This document shows, one piece after another, positions 32,336 to 41,562 of a stretch of 42,893 nt of DNA; within the stretch, counting starts at the first letter, position 1, and every line of letters starts with the position of its first letter. The DNA comes from Candidatus Rokubacteria bacterium 13_1_40CM_68_15 (GTDB lineage: Bacteria; Methylomirabilota; Methylomirabilia; Rokubacteriales; CSP1-6). The stretch is taken from the NCBI GenBank assembly GCA_001917585.1, contig MNEG01000121.1, positions 24,017 through 66,909 of the forward strand, written 5' to 3'. The translations under genes and the position numbers were made by a program. The notes below the pieces were generated by a model. The model did no database searches, was not told the origin of the DNA, and saw only the letters and a program-made list of their open reading frames with translations.

Positions 32336-33036
32336 CTGCGCCGCTTCGTCGTCTTCACGCTGCTGGCGATCGTCCTGCCGGCGGCGACGGTCGCCGTGCT
32401 CGGGTATCTGTCGCTCCGCCAGTGGCAGCGCTCGGCGGACCTGCTGTCTCGCGAGCAGGCCCGCGACGTGGCCGCCATGGCGGCGGACAAGGGCGAAATG
32501 CTCCTTCGCGCCACCGAGGACGACGCGCTGGCCCGGCTTCAAGCCACGCTGGCGGCGAAGGGCCCGGCGGAGGCGGCGCTCGACGACTTCGTGCGAGCGA
32601 CACCGATCGCGCAGCGTCTCTACGTGCTCGAGCGAGATGGGCGCGTCGTCTATCCCCGCGCGCCGGGCGATGGCGATGTGCCGGTGATCGCCGCGCTGCG
32701 CGCGTCGATGACCGAAGGCTGGGGAGACTGGCGAACCTCGTGGACAACGCCATCAAGTTTTCGGGGGACGCCAAGTGGCTCCGCATGGAGGCGCAGGCCG
32801 CCGACGGCGGCGTTGCCATCGCCGTTTCTGACCGGGGCATCGGCGTGCCGCGCGAGGAGGAGCAGAAGATCTTCGAGAAGTTCTATCGGGTCGGTCGCAG
32901 CGACACGCAGGCCCGGCGGGGCAGCGGTGTGGGGCTCGCCCTGGTCAAGCACGTAGCCGAGGCCCACGGCGGACGTATCAGCCTGGAACGTCAGTCGGGG
33001 CCGGGCAGCCGGTTCACGCTGTGGCTACCGCGATGA
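32336..33036 (+). pseudogene. Histidine kinase with its middle deleted
   Basis: The first part (to about 32720) encodes a membrane helix (FVVFTLLAIVLPAATVAVLGYL) and a start of a periplasmic sensor (REQARDVAAMAADKGEMLL, LYVLERDGRVVYP). The frame then changes, and from about 32730 another frame gives the HATPase end: LANLVDNAIKFSG (N box), DRGIGVPREEEQKIFEKFYR (G1) and GSGVGLALVKHVAEAHGG (G2). The second membrane helix, HAMP and the phospho-acceptor histidine domain are missing. The start codon would be CTG. It cannot make a working kinase as it stands, unless the gap is an assembly error. Confidence 0.75.
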
Positions 33037-33100
33037 TGACGGTCGCCCGCAAGAAGGGAGGTAAGCTGGAGCCTGAGTAACCCACAGTAGGGAGGTCACG

Positions 33101-34024
33101 ATGTCCGAGCGCGTGCGAGAGATCCTTTCCTGGTACGGCAGCGACAACCCCGGAACCCTGACCAACCTGGCCCGCCTGCTCGATCATGGAACGCTGGCCG
33201 GCACCGGCAAGCTCGTGATCCTTCCGGTGGATCAGGGCTTCGAGCACGGTCCGGCCCGCAGCTTCGCGATGAACCCGATGGCCTACGACCCGCGCTACCA
33301 CTTCGAGCTGGCGCTCGAAGCAGGTTGCAACGCGTATGCGGCGCCGCTCGGCTTCCTCGAGGCCGGCGCGCGTGAGTTCGCGGGCGAGCTGCCGCTGATC
33401 CTCAAGCTCAACAACCACGACGTGCTGCTCGAGGAGAAAGACCCGTCCCAGGCCATCACGGCCAGCGTCGCCGATGCCATCCGCCTCGGCTGCGTCGCCA
33501 TCGGCTTCACGATCTACCCCGGATCCGAGCATCGGCTCACCATGTACGGGCAGCTGCGCGCGCTCGCCGAGGAGGCCAAGCGCGCCGGCCTGGCCGTCGT
33601 CGTGTGGTCGTACCCGCGGGGCTCGGGGCTCACGAAGGAGGGCGAGACGGCGCTCGACGTGACGGCCTATGCGGCGCATATCGCCGCCCAGCTCGGCGCT
33701 CACGTCATCAAGGTCAAGCTGCCGTCGGCCCATCTCGAGCAGGCGGCGGCCCGCAAGGTCTACGAGAAGCACGGCGTGCCGGCCAGCACCCTGGCCGAGC
33801 GGGTGCGCCATGTCGTGCAGGCCACGTTCAACGGCCGCCGCGTCGTGATCTTTTCCGGGGGCGCCGCCGACACCGACGAGGCGGTGTTCGAGCAGGTGCG
33901 CGCCATCCGCGACGGCGGGGGATTCGGCTCGATCATCGGGCGCAACTCGTTCCAGCGGACGCGGACGGACGCCGTGCGGTTTCTCAAGACGATCACCGAC
34001 ATCTATACAGGCGCCCTGAAGTAG
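33101..34024 (+). CDS. fbaB: Class I fructose-bisphosphate aldolase (DhnA/FbaB type)
   Basis: 307 residues; GGGAGG precedes ATG 33101. Features of the archaeal-type class I aldolase: LVILPVDQGFEHGP, GCNAYAAPLGFLE, LPLILKLNNHDVLL, the Schiff-base lysine region AHVIKVKLPSAH, and phosphate-binding FSGGAA and GGGFGSIIGRNSFQR. It splits fructose 1,6-bisphosphate without a metal. The next gene, 7 bases on, is glucokinase, so the pair makes a small sugar-metabolism operon. Confidence 0.88.
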   Translation: MSERVREILSWYGSDNPGTLTNLARLLDHGTLAGTGKLVILPVDQGFEHGPARSFAMNPMAYDPRYHFELALEAGCNAYAAPLGFLEAGAREFAGELPLILKLNNHDVLLEEKDPSQAITASVADAIRLGCVAIGFTIYPGSEHRLTMYGQLRALAEEAKRAGLAVVVWSYPRGSGLTKEGETALDVTAYAAHIAAQLGAHVIKVKLPSAHLEQAAARKVYEKHGVPASTLAERVRHVVQATFNGRRVVIFSGGAADTDEAVFEQVRAIRDGGGFGSIIGRNSFQRTRTDAVRFLKTITDIYTGALK

Positions 34025-34031
34025 CAGCTCG

Positions 34032-35015
34032 ATGATCCTCGCCGGCGACGTCGGCGGGACGAAGACGGTGCTCGCGCTCTTCGATGAGCGCGCGGTCCCC
34101 CTCGCGCCGGTGCGCGAGGCGACGCTCGCGAGCCGGCAGTACGCCCGCTTCGAAGACGCCCTCCGGTCGTTCCTGGGCGATCGTCGCCCAGGAGCGATCG
34201 CCGCCGCGTGCTTCGGCGTCGCCGGGCCGGTGGTGGATGGACGCGTCGTCACGACGAACCTGCCGTGGCAGCTCGACGAGGCGACGCTGCTCCTCACCAT
34301 TCCCACACCACGCATCAAGCTCCTCAACGATCTGGAGGCGACGGCCCACGGCGTGCTGGGGCTCGCGCCCGAGTCGTTGCACACGTTGCAGCCCGGGCGG
34401 GCTCGACCTGGCAACATCGCCGTCATCGCCGCCGGCACCGGGCTCGGCGAGGCGTTGCTCGTCTGGGACGGCTCCCGCTACCTGATCGGGCCGTCGGAGG
34501 GCGGCCACGCCGACTTCGGCCCGCGCAGCGAGATCGAGATCGATCTGCTGCGCTTCCTCCGCAAGGATTTCGATCACGTCTCGTACGAGCGGGTGGTGTC
34601 CGGGCCCGGGCTCTTGAACATCTACCGATTCGTGCGGGCCACGAGCGGTCTCGCCGAGCCGGGCTGGCTCGCCGAGCGCATCGCGGCGGGCGATCCCAGC
34701 GCCGCGGTCGCCGCGGCTGGTCTGGCCGGCGAAGACGTGGATTCCGCGCGAGCGCTCGAGATCTTCGTGTCCGTCTACGGCGCCGAGGCCGGAAATCTCG
34801 CCCTCAAGGGCCTGACGGTAGGCGGCGTCTTCGTTGCCGGCGGAATCGCCCCGAAGATCCTCCCCCGGCTCAGCGACGGCCCATTTCTACGATCGTTCCG
34901 CGGCAAGGGTCGCCTGGCCGATCTGCTGGCCGACATTCCGATCCGGGTTGTTCTGGAGCCCCGAGCGGCTTTGCTGGGAGCAGCCCGGGTAGCGCTCGAT
35001 TTGACGACAAGGTAG
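34032..35015 (+). CDS. glk: Glucokinase
   Basis: 327 residues. ATP-binding LAGDVGGTKTVLALFDE, the ACFGVAGPVVDGRVVTTNLPW block, the catalytic aspartate in IKLLNDLEATAHG, AAGTGLGEALLV, the sugar-binding EGGHADFGPRSE and the C-terminal GGVFVAGGIAPKIL are all typical of Glk of the E. coli type. It phosphorylates glucose to glucose 6-phosphate in the cytoplasm. It lies just behind the aldolase gene, 7 bases apart, in one operon. Confidence 0.92.
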   Translation: MILAGDVGGTKTVLALFDERAVPLAPVREATLASRQYARFEDALRSFLGDRRPGAIAAACFGVAGPVVDGRVVTTNLPWQLDEATLLLTIPTPRIKLLNDLEATAHGVLGLAPESLHTLQPGRARPGNIAVIAAGTGLGEALLVWDGSRYLIGPSEGGHADFGPRSEIEIDLLRFLRKDFDHVSYERVVSGPGLLNIYRFVRATSGLAEPGWLAERIAAGDPSAAVAAAGLAGEDVDSARALEIFVSVYGAEAGNLALKGLTVGGVFVAGGIAPKILPRLSDGPFLRSFRGKGRLADLLADIPIRVVLEPRAALLGAARVALDLTTR

Positions 35016-35197
35016 GTGTTCGTCTTTCCGCGCACTTGCGGTTGCAACACCCGGTTGACCTCCTTTGATCTCTGCGGTGGGCGCTCGCGCCGAAAAGTTT
35101 CTCGATGAGGGTGGATAACTGGCACCATCTTTTTAAGGGGACCCGATTGGCAAGAGCACCGATTGGCCGTGAAAAACCGAGCCCGAGGGAGGGCGCT

Positions 35198-35587
35198 ATG
35201 GGTGGACGCGCGTGGACAACCTTACTCCTCCTCATCTTGCTATCAGGATGTGGCGGCGGCCCGATGGTCTGGCGCGAGAGCAGCCTCAACCAGTTGTCGG
35301 TCGGCATGTCCAAGGACGAGGTCCTCCGACTGTACCCTAACCAGTGGACCGAGAGCTCGGGAACGCGGCGCGACGTTGAGGGCATGCAGATCAGATCAGT
35401 GCGGACCAACGACGGGCGTCTATTAGAAGTTGGCGAGCTGCGTCTTAACACAGGCACCAGCAACGTCCCATACTGGTTCCTCTTCGAAAACGGCCGGCTC
35501 ATACAGTGGGGTCGTCCTGCGGACTGGCAGGCCGTCGCCAAGCGGTACCGAATCGATTTCAATGCCGCCCCTGGAGCGCCTCGGTAG
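35198..35587 (+). CDS. Lipoprotein with SmpA/BamE-like fold
   Basis: 129 residues from ATG 35198, where GGAGGGC lies a few bases upstream; earlier in-frame starts would spoil the signal. The signal peptide RAWTTLLLLILLSGC gives a lipidated cysteine. SSLNQLSVGMSKDEVLRLYP is like the conserved N-terminal helix of SmpA/OmlA/BamE domains (G-M-x-x-x-E-V), followed by strands with SVRTNDGRLLEVGELRL and YWFLFENGRLIQWG. It is not convincingly BamE itself. Base composition is lower in GC than the neighbours, and it stands alone, so it may have been gained. Confidence 0.7.
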   Translation: MGGRAWTTLLLLILLSGCGGGPMVWRESSLNQLSVGMSKDEVLRLYPNQWTESSGTRRDVEGMQIRSVRTNDGRLLEVGELRLNTGTSNVPYWFLFENGRLIQWGRPADWQAVAKRYRIDFNAAPGAPR

Positions 35588-35687
35588 GGCAGCAGACCAC
35601 GTCCGCGCCGGCGCGGCATTTTCGCCGCGAGCGAACGATTTGACGCGATTGTGACAATTGGCCTGACCCTGGCGCTAGGCTAGGGGC

Positions 35688-35915
35688 ATGCCGCGCATCC
35701 TCATCGTGGACGACGAGCCGGAGATCGTACGCGGTCTCGAGGACAACCTGCGCTTCGAGGGTTACAGACGCTCACGGCCGCCAATGGCGCCGACGCCCTC
35801 GCGGTCGCGGCCCGCGAGGCGCCCGATCTCATCGTGCTCGACCTGATGATGCCGATGGTGAGCGCACTGGATCGTGACGGTCCACGGGCAGGGCTACCGG
35901 TTCGCCGGCTCTTGA
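35688..35915 (+). pseudogene. OmpR-family response regulator with its middle deleted
   Basis: ATG 35688 starts a normal receiver: PRILIVDDEPEIVRGLEDNL, then FEGY. A frameshift near 35765 moves to another frame reading LTAANGADALAVAAREAPDLIVLDLMMPMV, including the phospho-acceptor aspartate. From there it jumps into the very end of a winged-helix domain, WIVTVHGQGYRFAGS, ending at 35915. About two thirds of a regulator of about 225 residues are lacking. It matches the condition of the kinase remnant 2.7 kb upstream, so the two may be a former pair. Confidence 0.78.
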
Positions 35916-35950
35916 GCGTGTGAGATAGTGAGCGCGGAGGGAGAGCGACG

Positions 35951-36907
35951 ATGCTGATCCGACGGACCGAGCGGTTCAAGGCGTCCGAGATCACGGACGA
36001 GAAGCTCTACCTGAACCGGCGCGAGTTCATCGCCGGTGGTGGAGCTGCCCTCGCCCTGGCCGCGTGCGACGTCGCCGATGGAGCGGCGCCGCCGGCGGGA
36101 GCGCCGCTCAAGGCCGCTCGCAACGACGGCGTCTCGGTGAAGGAGGTGCCGACCAAGCTGGAGTCGGCAACGACCTACAACAACTTCTACGAGTTCGGCG
36201 TCAACAAGGACGATCCCGCGCGCGAAGCCCATCGTCTCAAGACGCGGCCGTGGACGGTCGCCGTCGAAGGACTCGTGCACAAGCCCAAGACGTACGACAT
36301 CGACGAGCTGATCCGGGCGTTCCCGCTCGAGGAGCGCGTGTACGTCCTGCGTTGCGTCGAGGCGTGGTCGATGGTCATCCCGTGGATCGGCTTCCCGCTC
36401 GGCGCGGTCCTCAAGCAGGTCGAGCCCACGAGCCAGGCGAAGTTCGTCGAGTTCACGACCCTGCTCGACCCCGTGCAGTTCCCCGGTCAGAAGCCCGGCT
36501 TCTTCGGCGGGGGGCTCGAGTGGCCGTACGTGGAAGGCCTGCGGCTGGACGAGGCGCTCCATCCGCTCACGCTCCTCACCGTCGGCATGTACGGCCAGGT
36601 TCTGCCCAATCAGAACGGTGCGCCGGTCCGCATCGTCGTGCCGTGGAAGTACGGCTTCAAGAGCGCCAAGTCGATCGTGCGCATCCGGCTGGTCAGCGAG
36701 CAGCCGAAGACGGCGTGGGAGAAGGCGGCGCCCCAGGAGTACGGCTTTTACTCGAACGTGAACCCCACCGTGAGCCACCCGCGCTGGAGCCAGGCCACGG
36801 AGCGGCGCATCGGTGAGTTCCGCCGCCGGCCGACGCTGATGTTCAACGGCTACGCCGACCAGGTCGCGTCGCTCTATTCCGGGCTCGATCTCAAGAAGCA
36901 CTACTGA
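35951..36907 (+). CDS. msrP: Periplasmic methionine sulfoxide reductase, molybdopterin catalytic subunit
   Basis: 318 residues. A twin-arginine signal [19 protein letters not shown], exported folded with its cofactor. The molybdenum ligand is C135 in [12 protein letters not shown]. Family blocks [42 protein letters not shown] and [26 protein letters not shown] are all present. It repairs oxidised methionines in envelope proteins using electrons from the membrane partner MsrQ, whose gene follows. The ribosome-binding site GGAGGGAG precedes ATG 35951. Confidence 0.94.
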   Translation: MLIRRTERFKASEITDEKLYLNRREFIAGGGAALALAACDVADGAAPPAGAPLKAARNDGVSVKEVPTKLESATTYNNFYEFGVNKDDPAREAHRLKTRPWTVAVEGLVHKPKTYDIDELIRAFPLEERVYVLRCVEAWSMVIPWIGFPLGAVLKQVEPTSQAKFVEFTTLLDPVQFPGQKPGFFGGGLEWPYVEGLRLDEALHPLTLLTVGMYGQVLPNQNGAPVRIVVPWKYGFKSAKSIVRIRLVSEQPKTAWEKAAPQEYGFYSNVNPTVSHPRWSQATERRIGEFRRRPTLMFNGYADQVASLYSGLDLKKHY

Positions 36908-36913
36908 GCCGCG

Positions 36914-37570
36914 GTGGGCCGTCGCGGCCGCCTCGTTCTGAAGATTTTCGCGTGGGCCGTCTGTCTGGCGCCGCTGGCCGCGCTCGCCTGGTGGATCGGC
37001 CGAGCGTTGTGGCTCCACACCGACGATCTCGGCGCCAATCCGATCTCGTTCATCACCAACCACCTCGGCGACTGGACGTTCCGCCTGCTGCTCGCGTCAC
37101 TGGCCATGACGCCGCTCCGAATCGTCTTCGGATGGGGCTGGCCGCTGCTCCTGCGCCGGCTCCTCGGCCTCTTCGCCTTCACCTACGCGGTGCTCCACTT
37201 CTCGGTCTGGATCCTCGTCGATCACTTCTTCAACTGGGGCCAGATGGCGGAGGACGTCGTCAAGCGGCCCTACATCACGGTGGGGATGCTGGCGTTGCTG
37301 ACCCTGATACCGCTCGCGCTGACGTCGACCACGGGGATGATCAAGCGCCTGGGAGCCCGGCGCTGGACGCGCCTGCACCGGCTCGTCTACCTCACCGGCG
37401 TGCTGGCCGCGCTGCACTTCTTGTGGCTGGCCAAGGTCGGACGCACCGATCAGTACATCTACGTGGCCGTGCTGGCCGCGCTCCTCGGCGTGCGCGTCGT
37501 GGAATGGGCGCGCCGTCTCGTGCGTCGCGCCGGAAAGATTCCTCCCCCGCGGCCGGCCACGCCGCCGTAG
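36914..37570 (+). CDS. msrQ: Heme-binding membrane subunit of the MsrPQ system
   Basis: 218 residues from GTG 36914, 6 bases after msrP. Five or six membrane helices (for example AVCLAPLAALAWWIG, LLLASLAMTPLRIVFGW). Histidines in FAFTYAVLHFSVWILVDHFF, RLHRLVYLTGVLAALHFLW are the heme ligands of this ferric-reductase-like family. It takes electrons from quinol (or flavin reductase) to MsrP. The pair is complete and intact. Confidence 0.92.
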   Translation: MGRRGRLVLKIFAWAVCLAPLAALAWWIGRALWLHTDDLGANPISFITNHLGDWTFRLLLASLAMTPLRIVFGWGWPLLLRRLLGLFAFTYAVLHFSVWILVDHFFNWGQMAEDVVKRPYITVGMLALLTLIPLALTSTTGMIKRLGARRWTRLHRLVYLTGVLAALHFLWLAKVGRTDQYIYVAVLAALLGVRVVEWARRLVRRAGKIPPPRPATPP

Positions 37571-37585
37571 TATCCCTGACGTCCC

Positions 37586-38818
37586 ATGACGCCCGGTCCC
37601 ACGGTCACCGTCAACGGCCGCACCTACCGCTACCCGCGCGGTCCGGTCGTCATCGTCTGCATCGACGGCTCGGAGCCTGCGTACTTCGACGCGGCGATCG
37701 CGGCGGGCCGGAGCCCGGCCGTGGCCCGCTTCCGGAGCTCGGGCTTCGCCACGCTCGCCCGCAGCGTGGTGCCGAGCTTCACCAATCCTAACAACCTCTC
37801 CATCGTGACCGGCGTGTCGCCGGCCGTTCACGGCATCGCCGGCAACTACTTCTACGATGCCGGAGGCGGCACTGAAGTCATGATGAACGACCCCCGGTTC
37901 CTGCGCTGCGAGACGCTGCTGGTGGCGCTCGCGCGCGAGGGCGCCCGCGTCGCCGTCATCACCGCCAAGGACAAGCTTCGCCGGCTCCTCGGCCACGGCC
38001 TTCGCGGCATCTGCTTCTCGTCGGAGAAGGCGGCGGAGGTGACCAAGGAGGAGCACGGTATCGATCGCGCCACCGAGCTCGTGGCGATGCCGGTGCCCGA
38101 CGTCTACAGCGCGGAGCTCTCGGAATACGTGCTGGCGGCGGGCCTGGCCCTCTTCGAGCGCGAGCGTCCCGACGTCATGTACCTCTCGCTCACCGATTAC
38201 ATCCAGCACAAGCATCCCCCGGGCGATCCCGTGGCCACGGCGTTCTACGCGATGCTCGACCACTACTTCGACGCCTTCGACCGCGGCGGCGCCATCCTCG
38301 GCATCACCGCGGATCACGGGATGAACGCGAAGACGCGGGCCGATGGCACGCCCAACGTCGTCTATCTGACGCCACTCGTCGAGTCGGTGGTGGGGCCCGG
38401 CCGCGCCCGCGTCATCCTGCCCATCACCGACCCCTACGTCGTCCACCACGGAGCGCTCGGATCGTTCGCGACCATTCACCTGGCGCGGCCCGACGATGCC
38501 CCACGCGTCATCGCCGCGCTCAGGGCCACTCCGGGAATCGCTGAGGTGTACGACGGTGCGACCGGCTGCGCGCGCTTCGAGCTTCCCCCCGACCGTCTGG
38601 GCGACGTCATCGTCGTGTCCGAACGCGACGTGGTCCTCGGCAAGTCACCGGAGGCGCACGATCTCTCGCTGTTGCGGGAGCCCCTGCGATCGCACGGCGG
38701 CGTGAGCGAGCAGACCGTGCCGTTCGTCCTGAACCGACCGCTCGCGTCCGGAGCGCGCGTCGGAGCGGACCTGAGAAACTTCGACATCTTCGACTACGCG
38801 CTGAACCGGGTCCAGTGA
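37586..38818 (+). CDS. phnA: Phosphonoacetate hydrolase (alkaline-phosphatase superfamily)
   Basis: 410 residues. VVIVCIDGSEPAYFDAAI (first metal aspartate), the catalytic threonine in VVPSFTNPNNLSIVTG, YLSLTDYIQHKHPPGD, LGITADHGMNAK and the C-terminal VVHHGALG histidines give the two-zinc site of the phosphonoacetate hydrolase branch. It cleaves the C-P bond of phosphonoacetate to acetate and phosphate. It is 15 bases after msrQ but probably unrelated to it in function. The M16 protease gene overlaps its stop (GTGA). No other phosphonate genes are in the window, so the enzyme may scavenge a product formed elsewhere. Confidence 0.87.
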   Translation: MTPGPTVTVNGRTYRYPRGPVVIVCIDGSEPAYFDAAIAAGRSPAVARFRSSGFATLARSVVPSFTNPNNLSIVTGVSPAVHGIAGNYFYDAGGGTEVMMNDPRFLRCETLLVALAREGARVAVITAKDKLRRLLGHGLRGICFSSEKAAEVTKEEHGIDRATELVAMPVPDVYSAELSEYVLAAGLALFERERPDVMYLSLTDYIQHKHPPGDPVATAFYAMLDHYFDAFDRGGAILGITADHGMNAKTRADGTPNVVYLTPLVESVVGPGRARVILPITDPYVVHHGALGSFATIHLARPDDAPRVIAALRATPGIAEVYDGATGCARFELPPDRLGDVIVVSERDVVLGKSPEAHDLSLLREPLRSHGGVSEQTVPFVLNRPLASGARVGADLRNFDIFDYALNRVQ

Positions 38819-40149
38819 CGGCTCGCGGCCAGCTCCTCATCGCGCTCGTTTTGTTCGCCGGCTGCGCGTCCGGGACCGCCGGCGGTCGGGATCGTGCCAC
38901 CGCGGCGACCCGACCCACGCGCGAAGTCCTTCCCAACGGCGTCGTGCTGATCGCGCATGAGCATCGAGCCAGCGACGTCGTGGCCCTCCAGCTCTGGATG
39001 CGTGTGGGCGGTCGTGACGAGACGGCCGACGAGCTCGGACTCTCGCACTACCTCGAGCACATGCTCTTCAAGGGCACGCCGACGCGGCCACCCGGCTCGA
39101 TCGACGCGCTCATCGAGGGCCTCGGCGGCACGAGTAACGCCTTCACCTCGCACGACTACACCCACTTCGACGTGGTGCTGCCGGCCCAGCACGTGCGTGC
39201 CGGTGTCGAGCTGCTCGCCGACATCGCGGTCAACGCCAACTTCGACCAGAGCGAGCTCGACGCCGAGCGCAAGGTCGTCTTCGAGGAGATGCGCCTGACC
39301 GAGGACAACCCCGACCGCTTCATGGTTCGGCGTCTCTACGAGGTGGCCTACGCGCCTCATCCCTACGGACGGCCGATCCTCGGCACGCCCCAGCTCATCG
39401 GCGCGCTCACCCGCGACCGGCTCAGCGCCTACTACAAGAAGTTTTACGTGCCGGGCGACATGGTCCTGGTCGTGGTCGGCGCCGTGAAGCCGGCGGACGT
39501 CCGGGCAGCGGCATTGGCCACCTTCGGTCGCATCAGCGGCCCGCCGCCGCCGCGGCCGCCGAACCCGAGCCCGCCCTCGCTCGCGGGCGGGCGCCGAGAT
39601 GACGTCCGCCGCTCCGAGCAACAGGCGTATCTCGGGCTAGGCTGGCGCACGGCCGCCACCAACGAGCCCGACGTGTATGCCATCGATCTCCTCACGTACA
39701 TCCTCGGTGACTCGCCGTCGTCGCGCCTGAACCAGCGCTTGCGCGAGCAGGATCGTCTCGTGTTCTCCATCGAGGCCGCCTACGGCGCCTGGGAAAAGGC
39801 CGGGCTCACCACCGTGCTGGCCCGACTGGATGCGGCCAATCTCGCGCGCGCCGAAGCGACCATCCTCGACGTCATCCGCCGCGTGAAGGCCGAGGGCGTG
39901 ACCGAGGGGGAGCGCCAGCGCGCGATCGTGACGGCCGAGAGCAACTACGCGTTCGACATCGAGACCGCCGAGGGATTGGCCAAGACCTATGGCCAGGCCG
40001 AGACGACGTGGACGCTCGACGACGAGCTCGCGTATCTGTCCCGGCTGCGCCAGGTCACGGCAGTCCAGATCCAGGCGGTGGCCCGGAAGTACTTCGCCGA
40101 CGAGAACTACGCTCGCGTGCGCTTCCTCCCGCCGGCGTCCGGGCGATGA
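38815..40149 (+). CDS. M16-family zinc protease (catalytically complete), lipoprotein
   Basis: 444 residues from GTG 38815. A lipoprotein signal (GQLLIALVLFAGC) places it in the envelope. The inverted zinc motif H78-Y-L-E81-H82 (LGLSHYLEHMLFKGT) and the downstream glutamate region VVFEEMRLTEDN are present. The second half has the usual inactive repeat, with DLLTYILGDSPSSRLNQRLRE. M16 peptidases cut small peptides in a closed chamber. Together with the following inactive homologue it should form a two-subunit enzyme, as in mitochondrial processing peptidase and PqqF/G-like pairs. Confidence 0.88.
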   Translation: MTARGQLLIALVLFAGCASGTAGGRDRATAATRPTREVLPNGVVLIAHEHRASDVVALQLWMRVGGRDETADELGLSHYLEHMLFKGTPTRPPGSIDALIEGLGGTSNAFTSHDYTHFDVVLPAQHVRAGVELLADIAVNANFDQSELDAERKVVFEEMRLTEDNPDRFMVRRLYEVAYAPHPYGRPILGTPQLIGALTRDRLSAYYKKFYVPGDMVLVVVGAVKPADVRAAALATFGRISGPPPPRPPNPSPPSLAGGRRDDVRRSEQQAYLGLGWRTAATNEPDVYAIDLLTYILGDSPSSRLNQRLREQDRLVFSIEAAYGAWEKAGLTTVLARLDAANLARAEATILDVIRRVKAEGVTEGERQRAIVTAESNYAFDIETAEGLAKTYGQAETTWTLDDELAYLSRLRQVTAVQIQAVARKYFADENYARVRFLPPASGR

Positions 40150-41471
40150 TGCCGGCAAAGATCCGCGGCGCCCTCGCCATCGTCCTCGCGGTGATGACGG
40201 CCGCGGCGATCGACCGTCCGGCCCCGGCTGGCGCCGGCGACGAGGTCACCCGGGAGCGCCTGGACAACGGCTTCACCGTGCTCGTGCGTGAGAACCCGCT
40301 GGCGCCGGTCGTGGCCGTCGCGTTGCTCGTGCGGATGGGGTCGCGGTGGGAGCGCGCCGAGAATGCCGGGATCTCGAACTTCCTGCACGCCGTGATGGTG
40401 AAGGGAACCGCGCGGCGCAGCGGTTCCGACCTGGCCGAGGCGGTCGCGGCCCTCGGTGGGAAACTGACCGCGTCCGGCGAGGTGGACTACTCAGGAGTCC
40501 AGGCCTCCGCCCTCGCGCGTTTCTGGCGCGAGCTGCTCGGACTGACCGCCGAGCTGGCGCTCTCGCCCAAGCTCGATCCGGCCGAGGTCGCCGGTGAACG
40601 CGACTGGCTGCTCTCCCGCATTCAGCGTCAGCGCGACAACGCGGCGGCGCGCACCTTCGACGAGCTGTACGCGGCGGTCTACGGTTTCCACCCGTACGGC
40701 TTGCCCACCCTCGGCAGGCCGGAGTCTCTGAAGCGAATCGACCATGCGGCGATCGTCGCCTGGTACCGCGAGTTCTACCGGCCCGAGCGCATGGTGCTCG
40801 CCGTCAGCGGTCAGGTCCGGGCCGCGGAGGTCGTCGCCGAGGCGCGCCGGCTCTTCGGTGGCCTGCCGCGGGGCGGCGTGGTGGCCGAGCCCCGCAATCC
40901 AACGGCCGCATCCGGCGCGCGGCGTCTCGTCATCGAGCACCCGGCGCAGCAGGCGCAGATCGCGGCGGGGGCGCTCGCGCCCTCGCTCGCCGACCCCGAT
41001 CACGCGGCGGTCAAGGTGCTGGCCACCGTCCTCGGGGGCGGGATGGCCGGGCGACTCTTCGCGGAGCTGCGGGACAAGGAGGCGCTCGCCTACACGGCCA
41101 ACGCCTACTACGAGCCGGTACGCGAGCCGGGCATGCTGGTGCTCTACCTCGGAACGGCGCCCGAGAACGTCGCGCGCGCCGAGCCCGCGCTGCAGCGGGA
41201 GATCGAGCGCGCGCGAACTCAGCCGGTGAGCGCAGACGAGCTGCGGCGCGCCCAGGGGTTCCTCCTCGGTAACTATGCGATGGACCGGCGCACCAACGCG
41301 CGCCAGGCCTGGTATCTCGCGTTCTACGAAATCGAAGGTGTCGGTGGCGACTTTCCGGAGCGCTACCGTGCCGCCGTCCAGGCCGTCACCGCCGCCGACG
41401 TGATGCGCGTGGCCCAGCGGTACCTCGCGGCGCCGACCATCCTGATTCTCCGTCCACCGGCGCGTCGATAG
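40146..41471 (+). CDS. M16-family protease homologue lacking the zinc site
   Basis: 441 residues from ATG 40146 (overlapping the previous stop, ATGA). A signal peptide (KIRGALAIVLAVMTAAA) is present. The fold matches M16 (ERLDNGFTVLVRENPLAPVVAV, ISNFLHAVMVKGT, FHPYGLPTLGRPESLKRI, LGGGMAGRLFAELRDKEALAY), but the place of H-x-x-E-H reads N-F-L-H-A, so it cannot bind zinc. The R-x-F-x-E-L-R-D-K-E-A-L-A-Y segment is the substrate-binding part. It is the partner subunit of the upstream protease. Confidence 0.87.
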   Translation: MMPAKIRGALAIVLAVMTAAAIDRPAPAGAGDEVTRERLDNGFTVLVRENPLAPVVAVALLVRMGSRWERAENAGISNFLHAVMVKGTARRSGSDLAEAVAALGGKLTASGEVDYSGVQASALARFWRELLGLTAELALSPKLDPAEVAGERDWLLSRIQRQRDNAAARTFDELYAAVYGFHPYGLPTLGRPESLKRIDHAAIVAWYREFYRPERMVLAVSGQVRAAEVVAEARRLFGGLPRGGVVAEPRNPTAASGARRLVIEHPAQQAQIAAGALAPSLADPDHAAVKVLATVLGGGMAGRLFAELRDKEALAYTANAYYEPVREPGMLVLYLGTAPENVARAEPALQREIERARTQPVSADELRRAQGFLLGNYAMDRRTNARQAWYLAFYEIEGVGGDFPERYRAAVQAVTAADVMRVAQRYLAAPTILILRPPARR

Positions 41472-41533
41472 GCGCTGGTCGTCGATCCTCGGGGCCCGCG
41501 GCGAATTCGAGGCGGACACCTGCCGTCTCACTC

Positions 41534-41554
41534 CCTGAGGCAAGTTGCCTCGGG
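41534..41554 (+). promoter_or_regulatory. Hairpin overlapping the ribosome-binding site of the glycine-zipper gene
   Basis: CCTGAGGC (41534-41541) pairs with GCCTCGGG (41547-41554) with one G-T pair and the loop AAGTT. The right arm takes in the first bases of GGGAGG, the Shine-Dalgarno sequence before ATG 41563. It could reduce translation or end transcription from the protease genes. Confidence 0.4.
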
Positions 41555-41562
41555 AGGCCAGG

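Noticed and set aside
32327-32400. Redoxin stop TGA read as selenocysteine into the in-frame kinase remnant
   Set aside because: The thioredoxin fold is complete at this point, the next residues begin a membrane helix of a different protein, and no cysteine is expected here.
40146-41471. Second M16 protein as a damaged gene
   Set aside because: Loss of the zinc motif is normal for the non-catalytic partner of two-gene M16 proteases; the rest is intact and translationally coupled to the active subunit.
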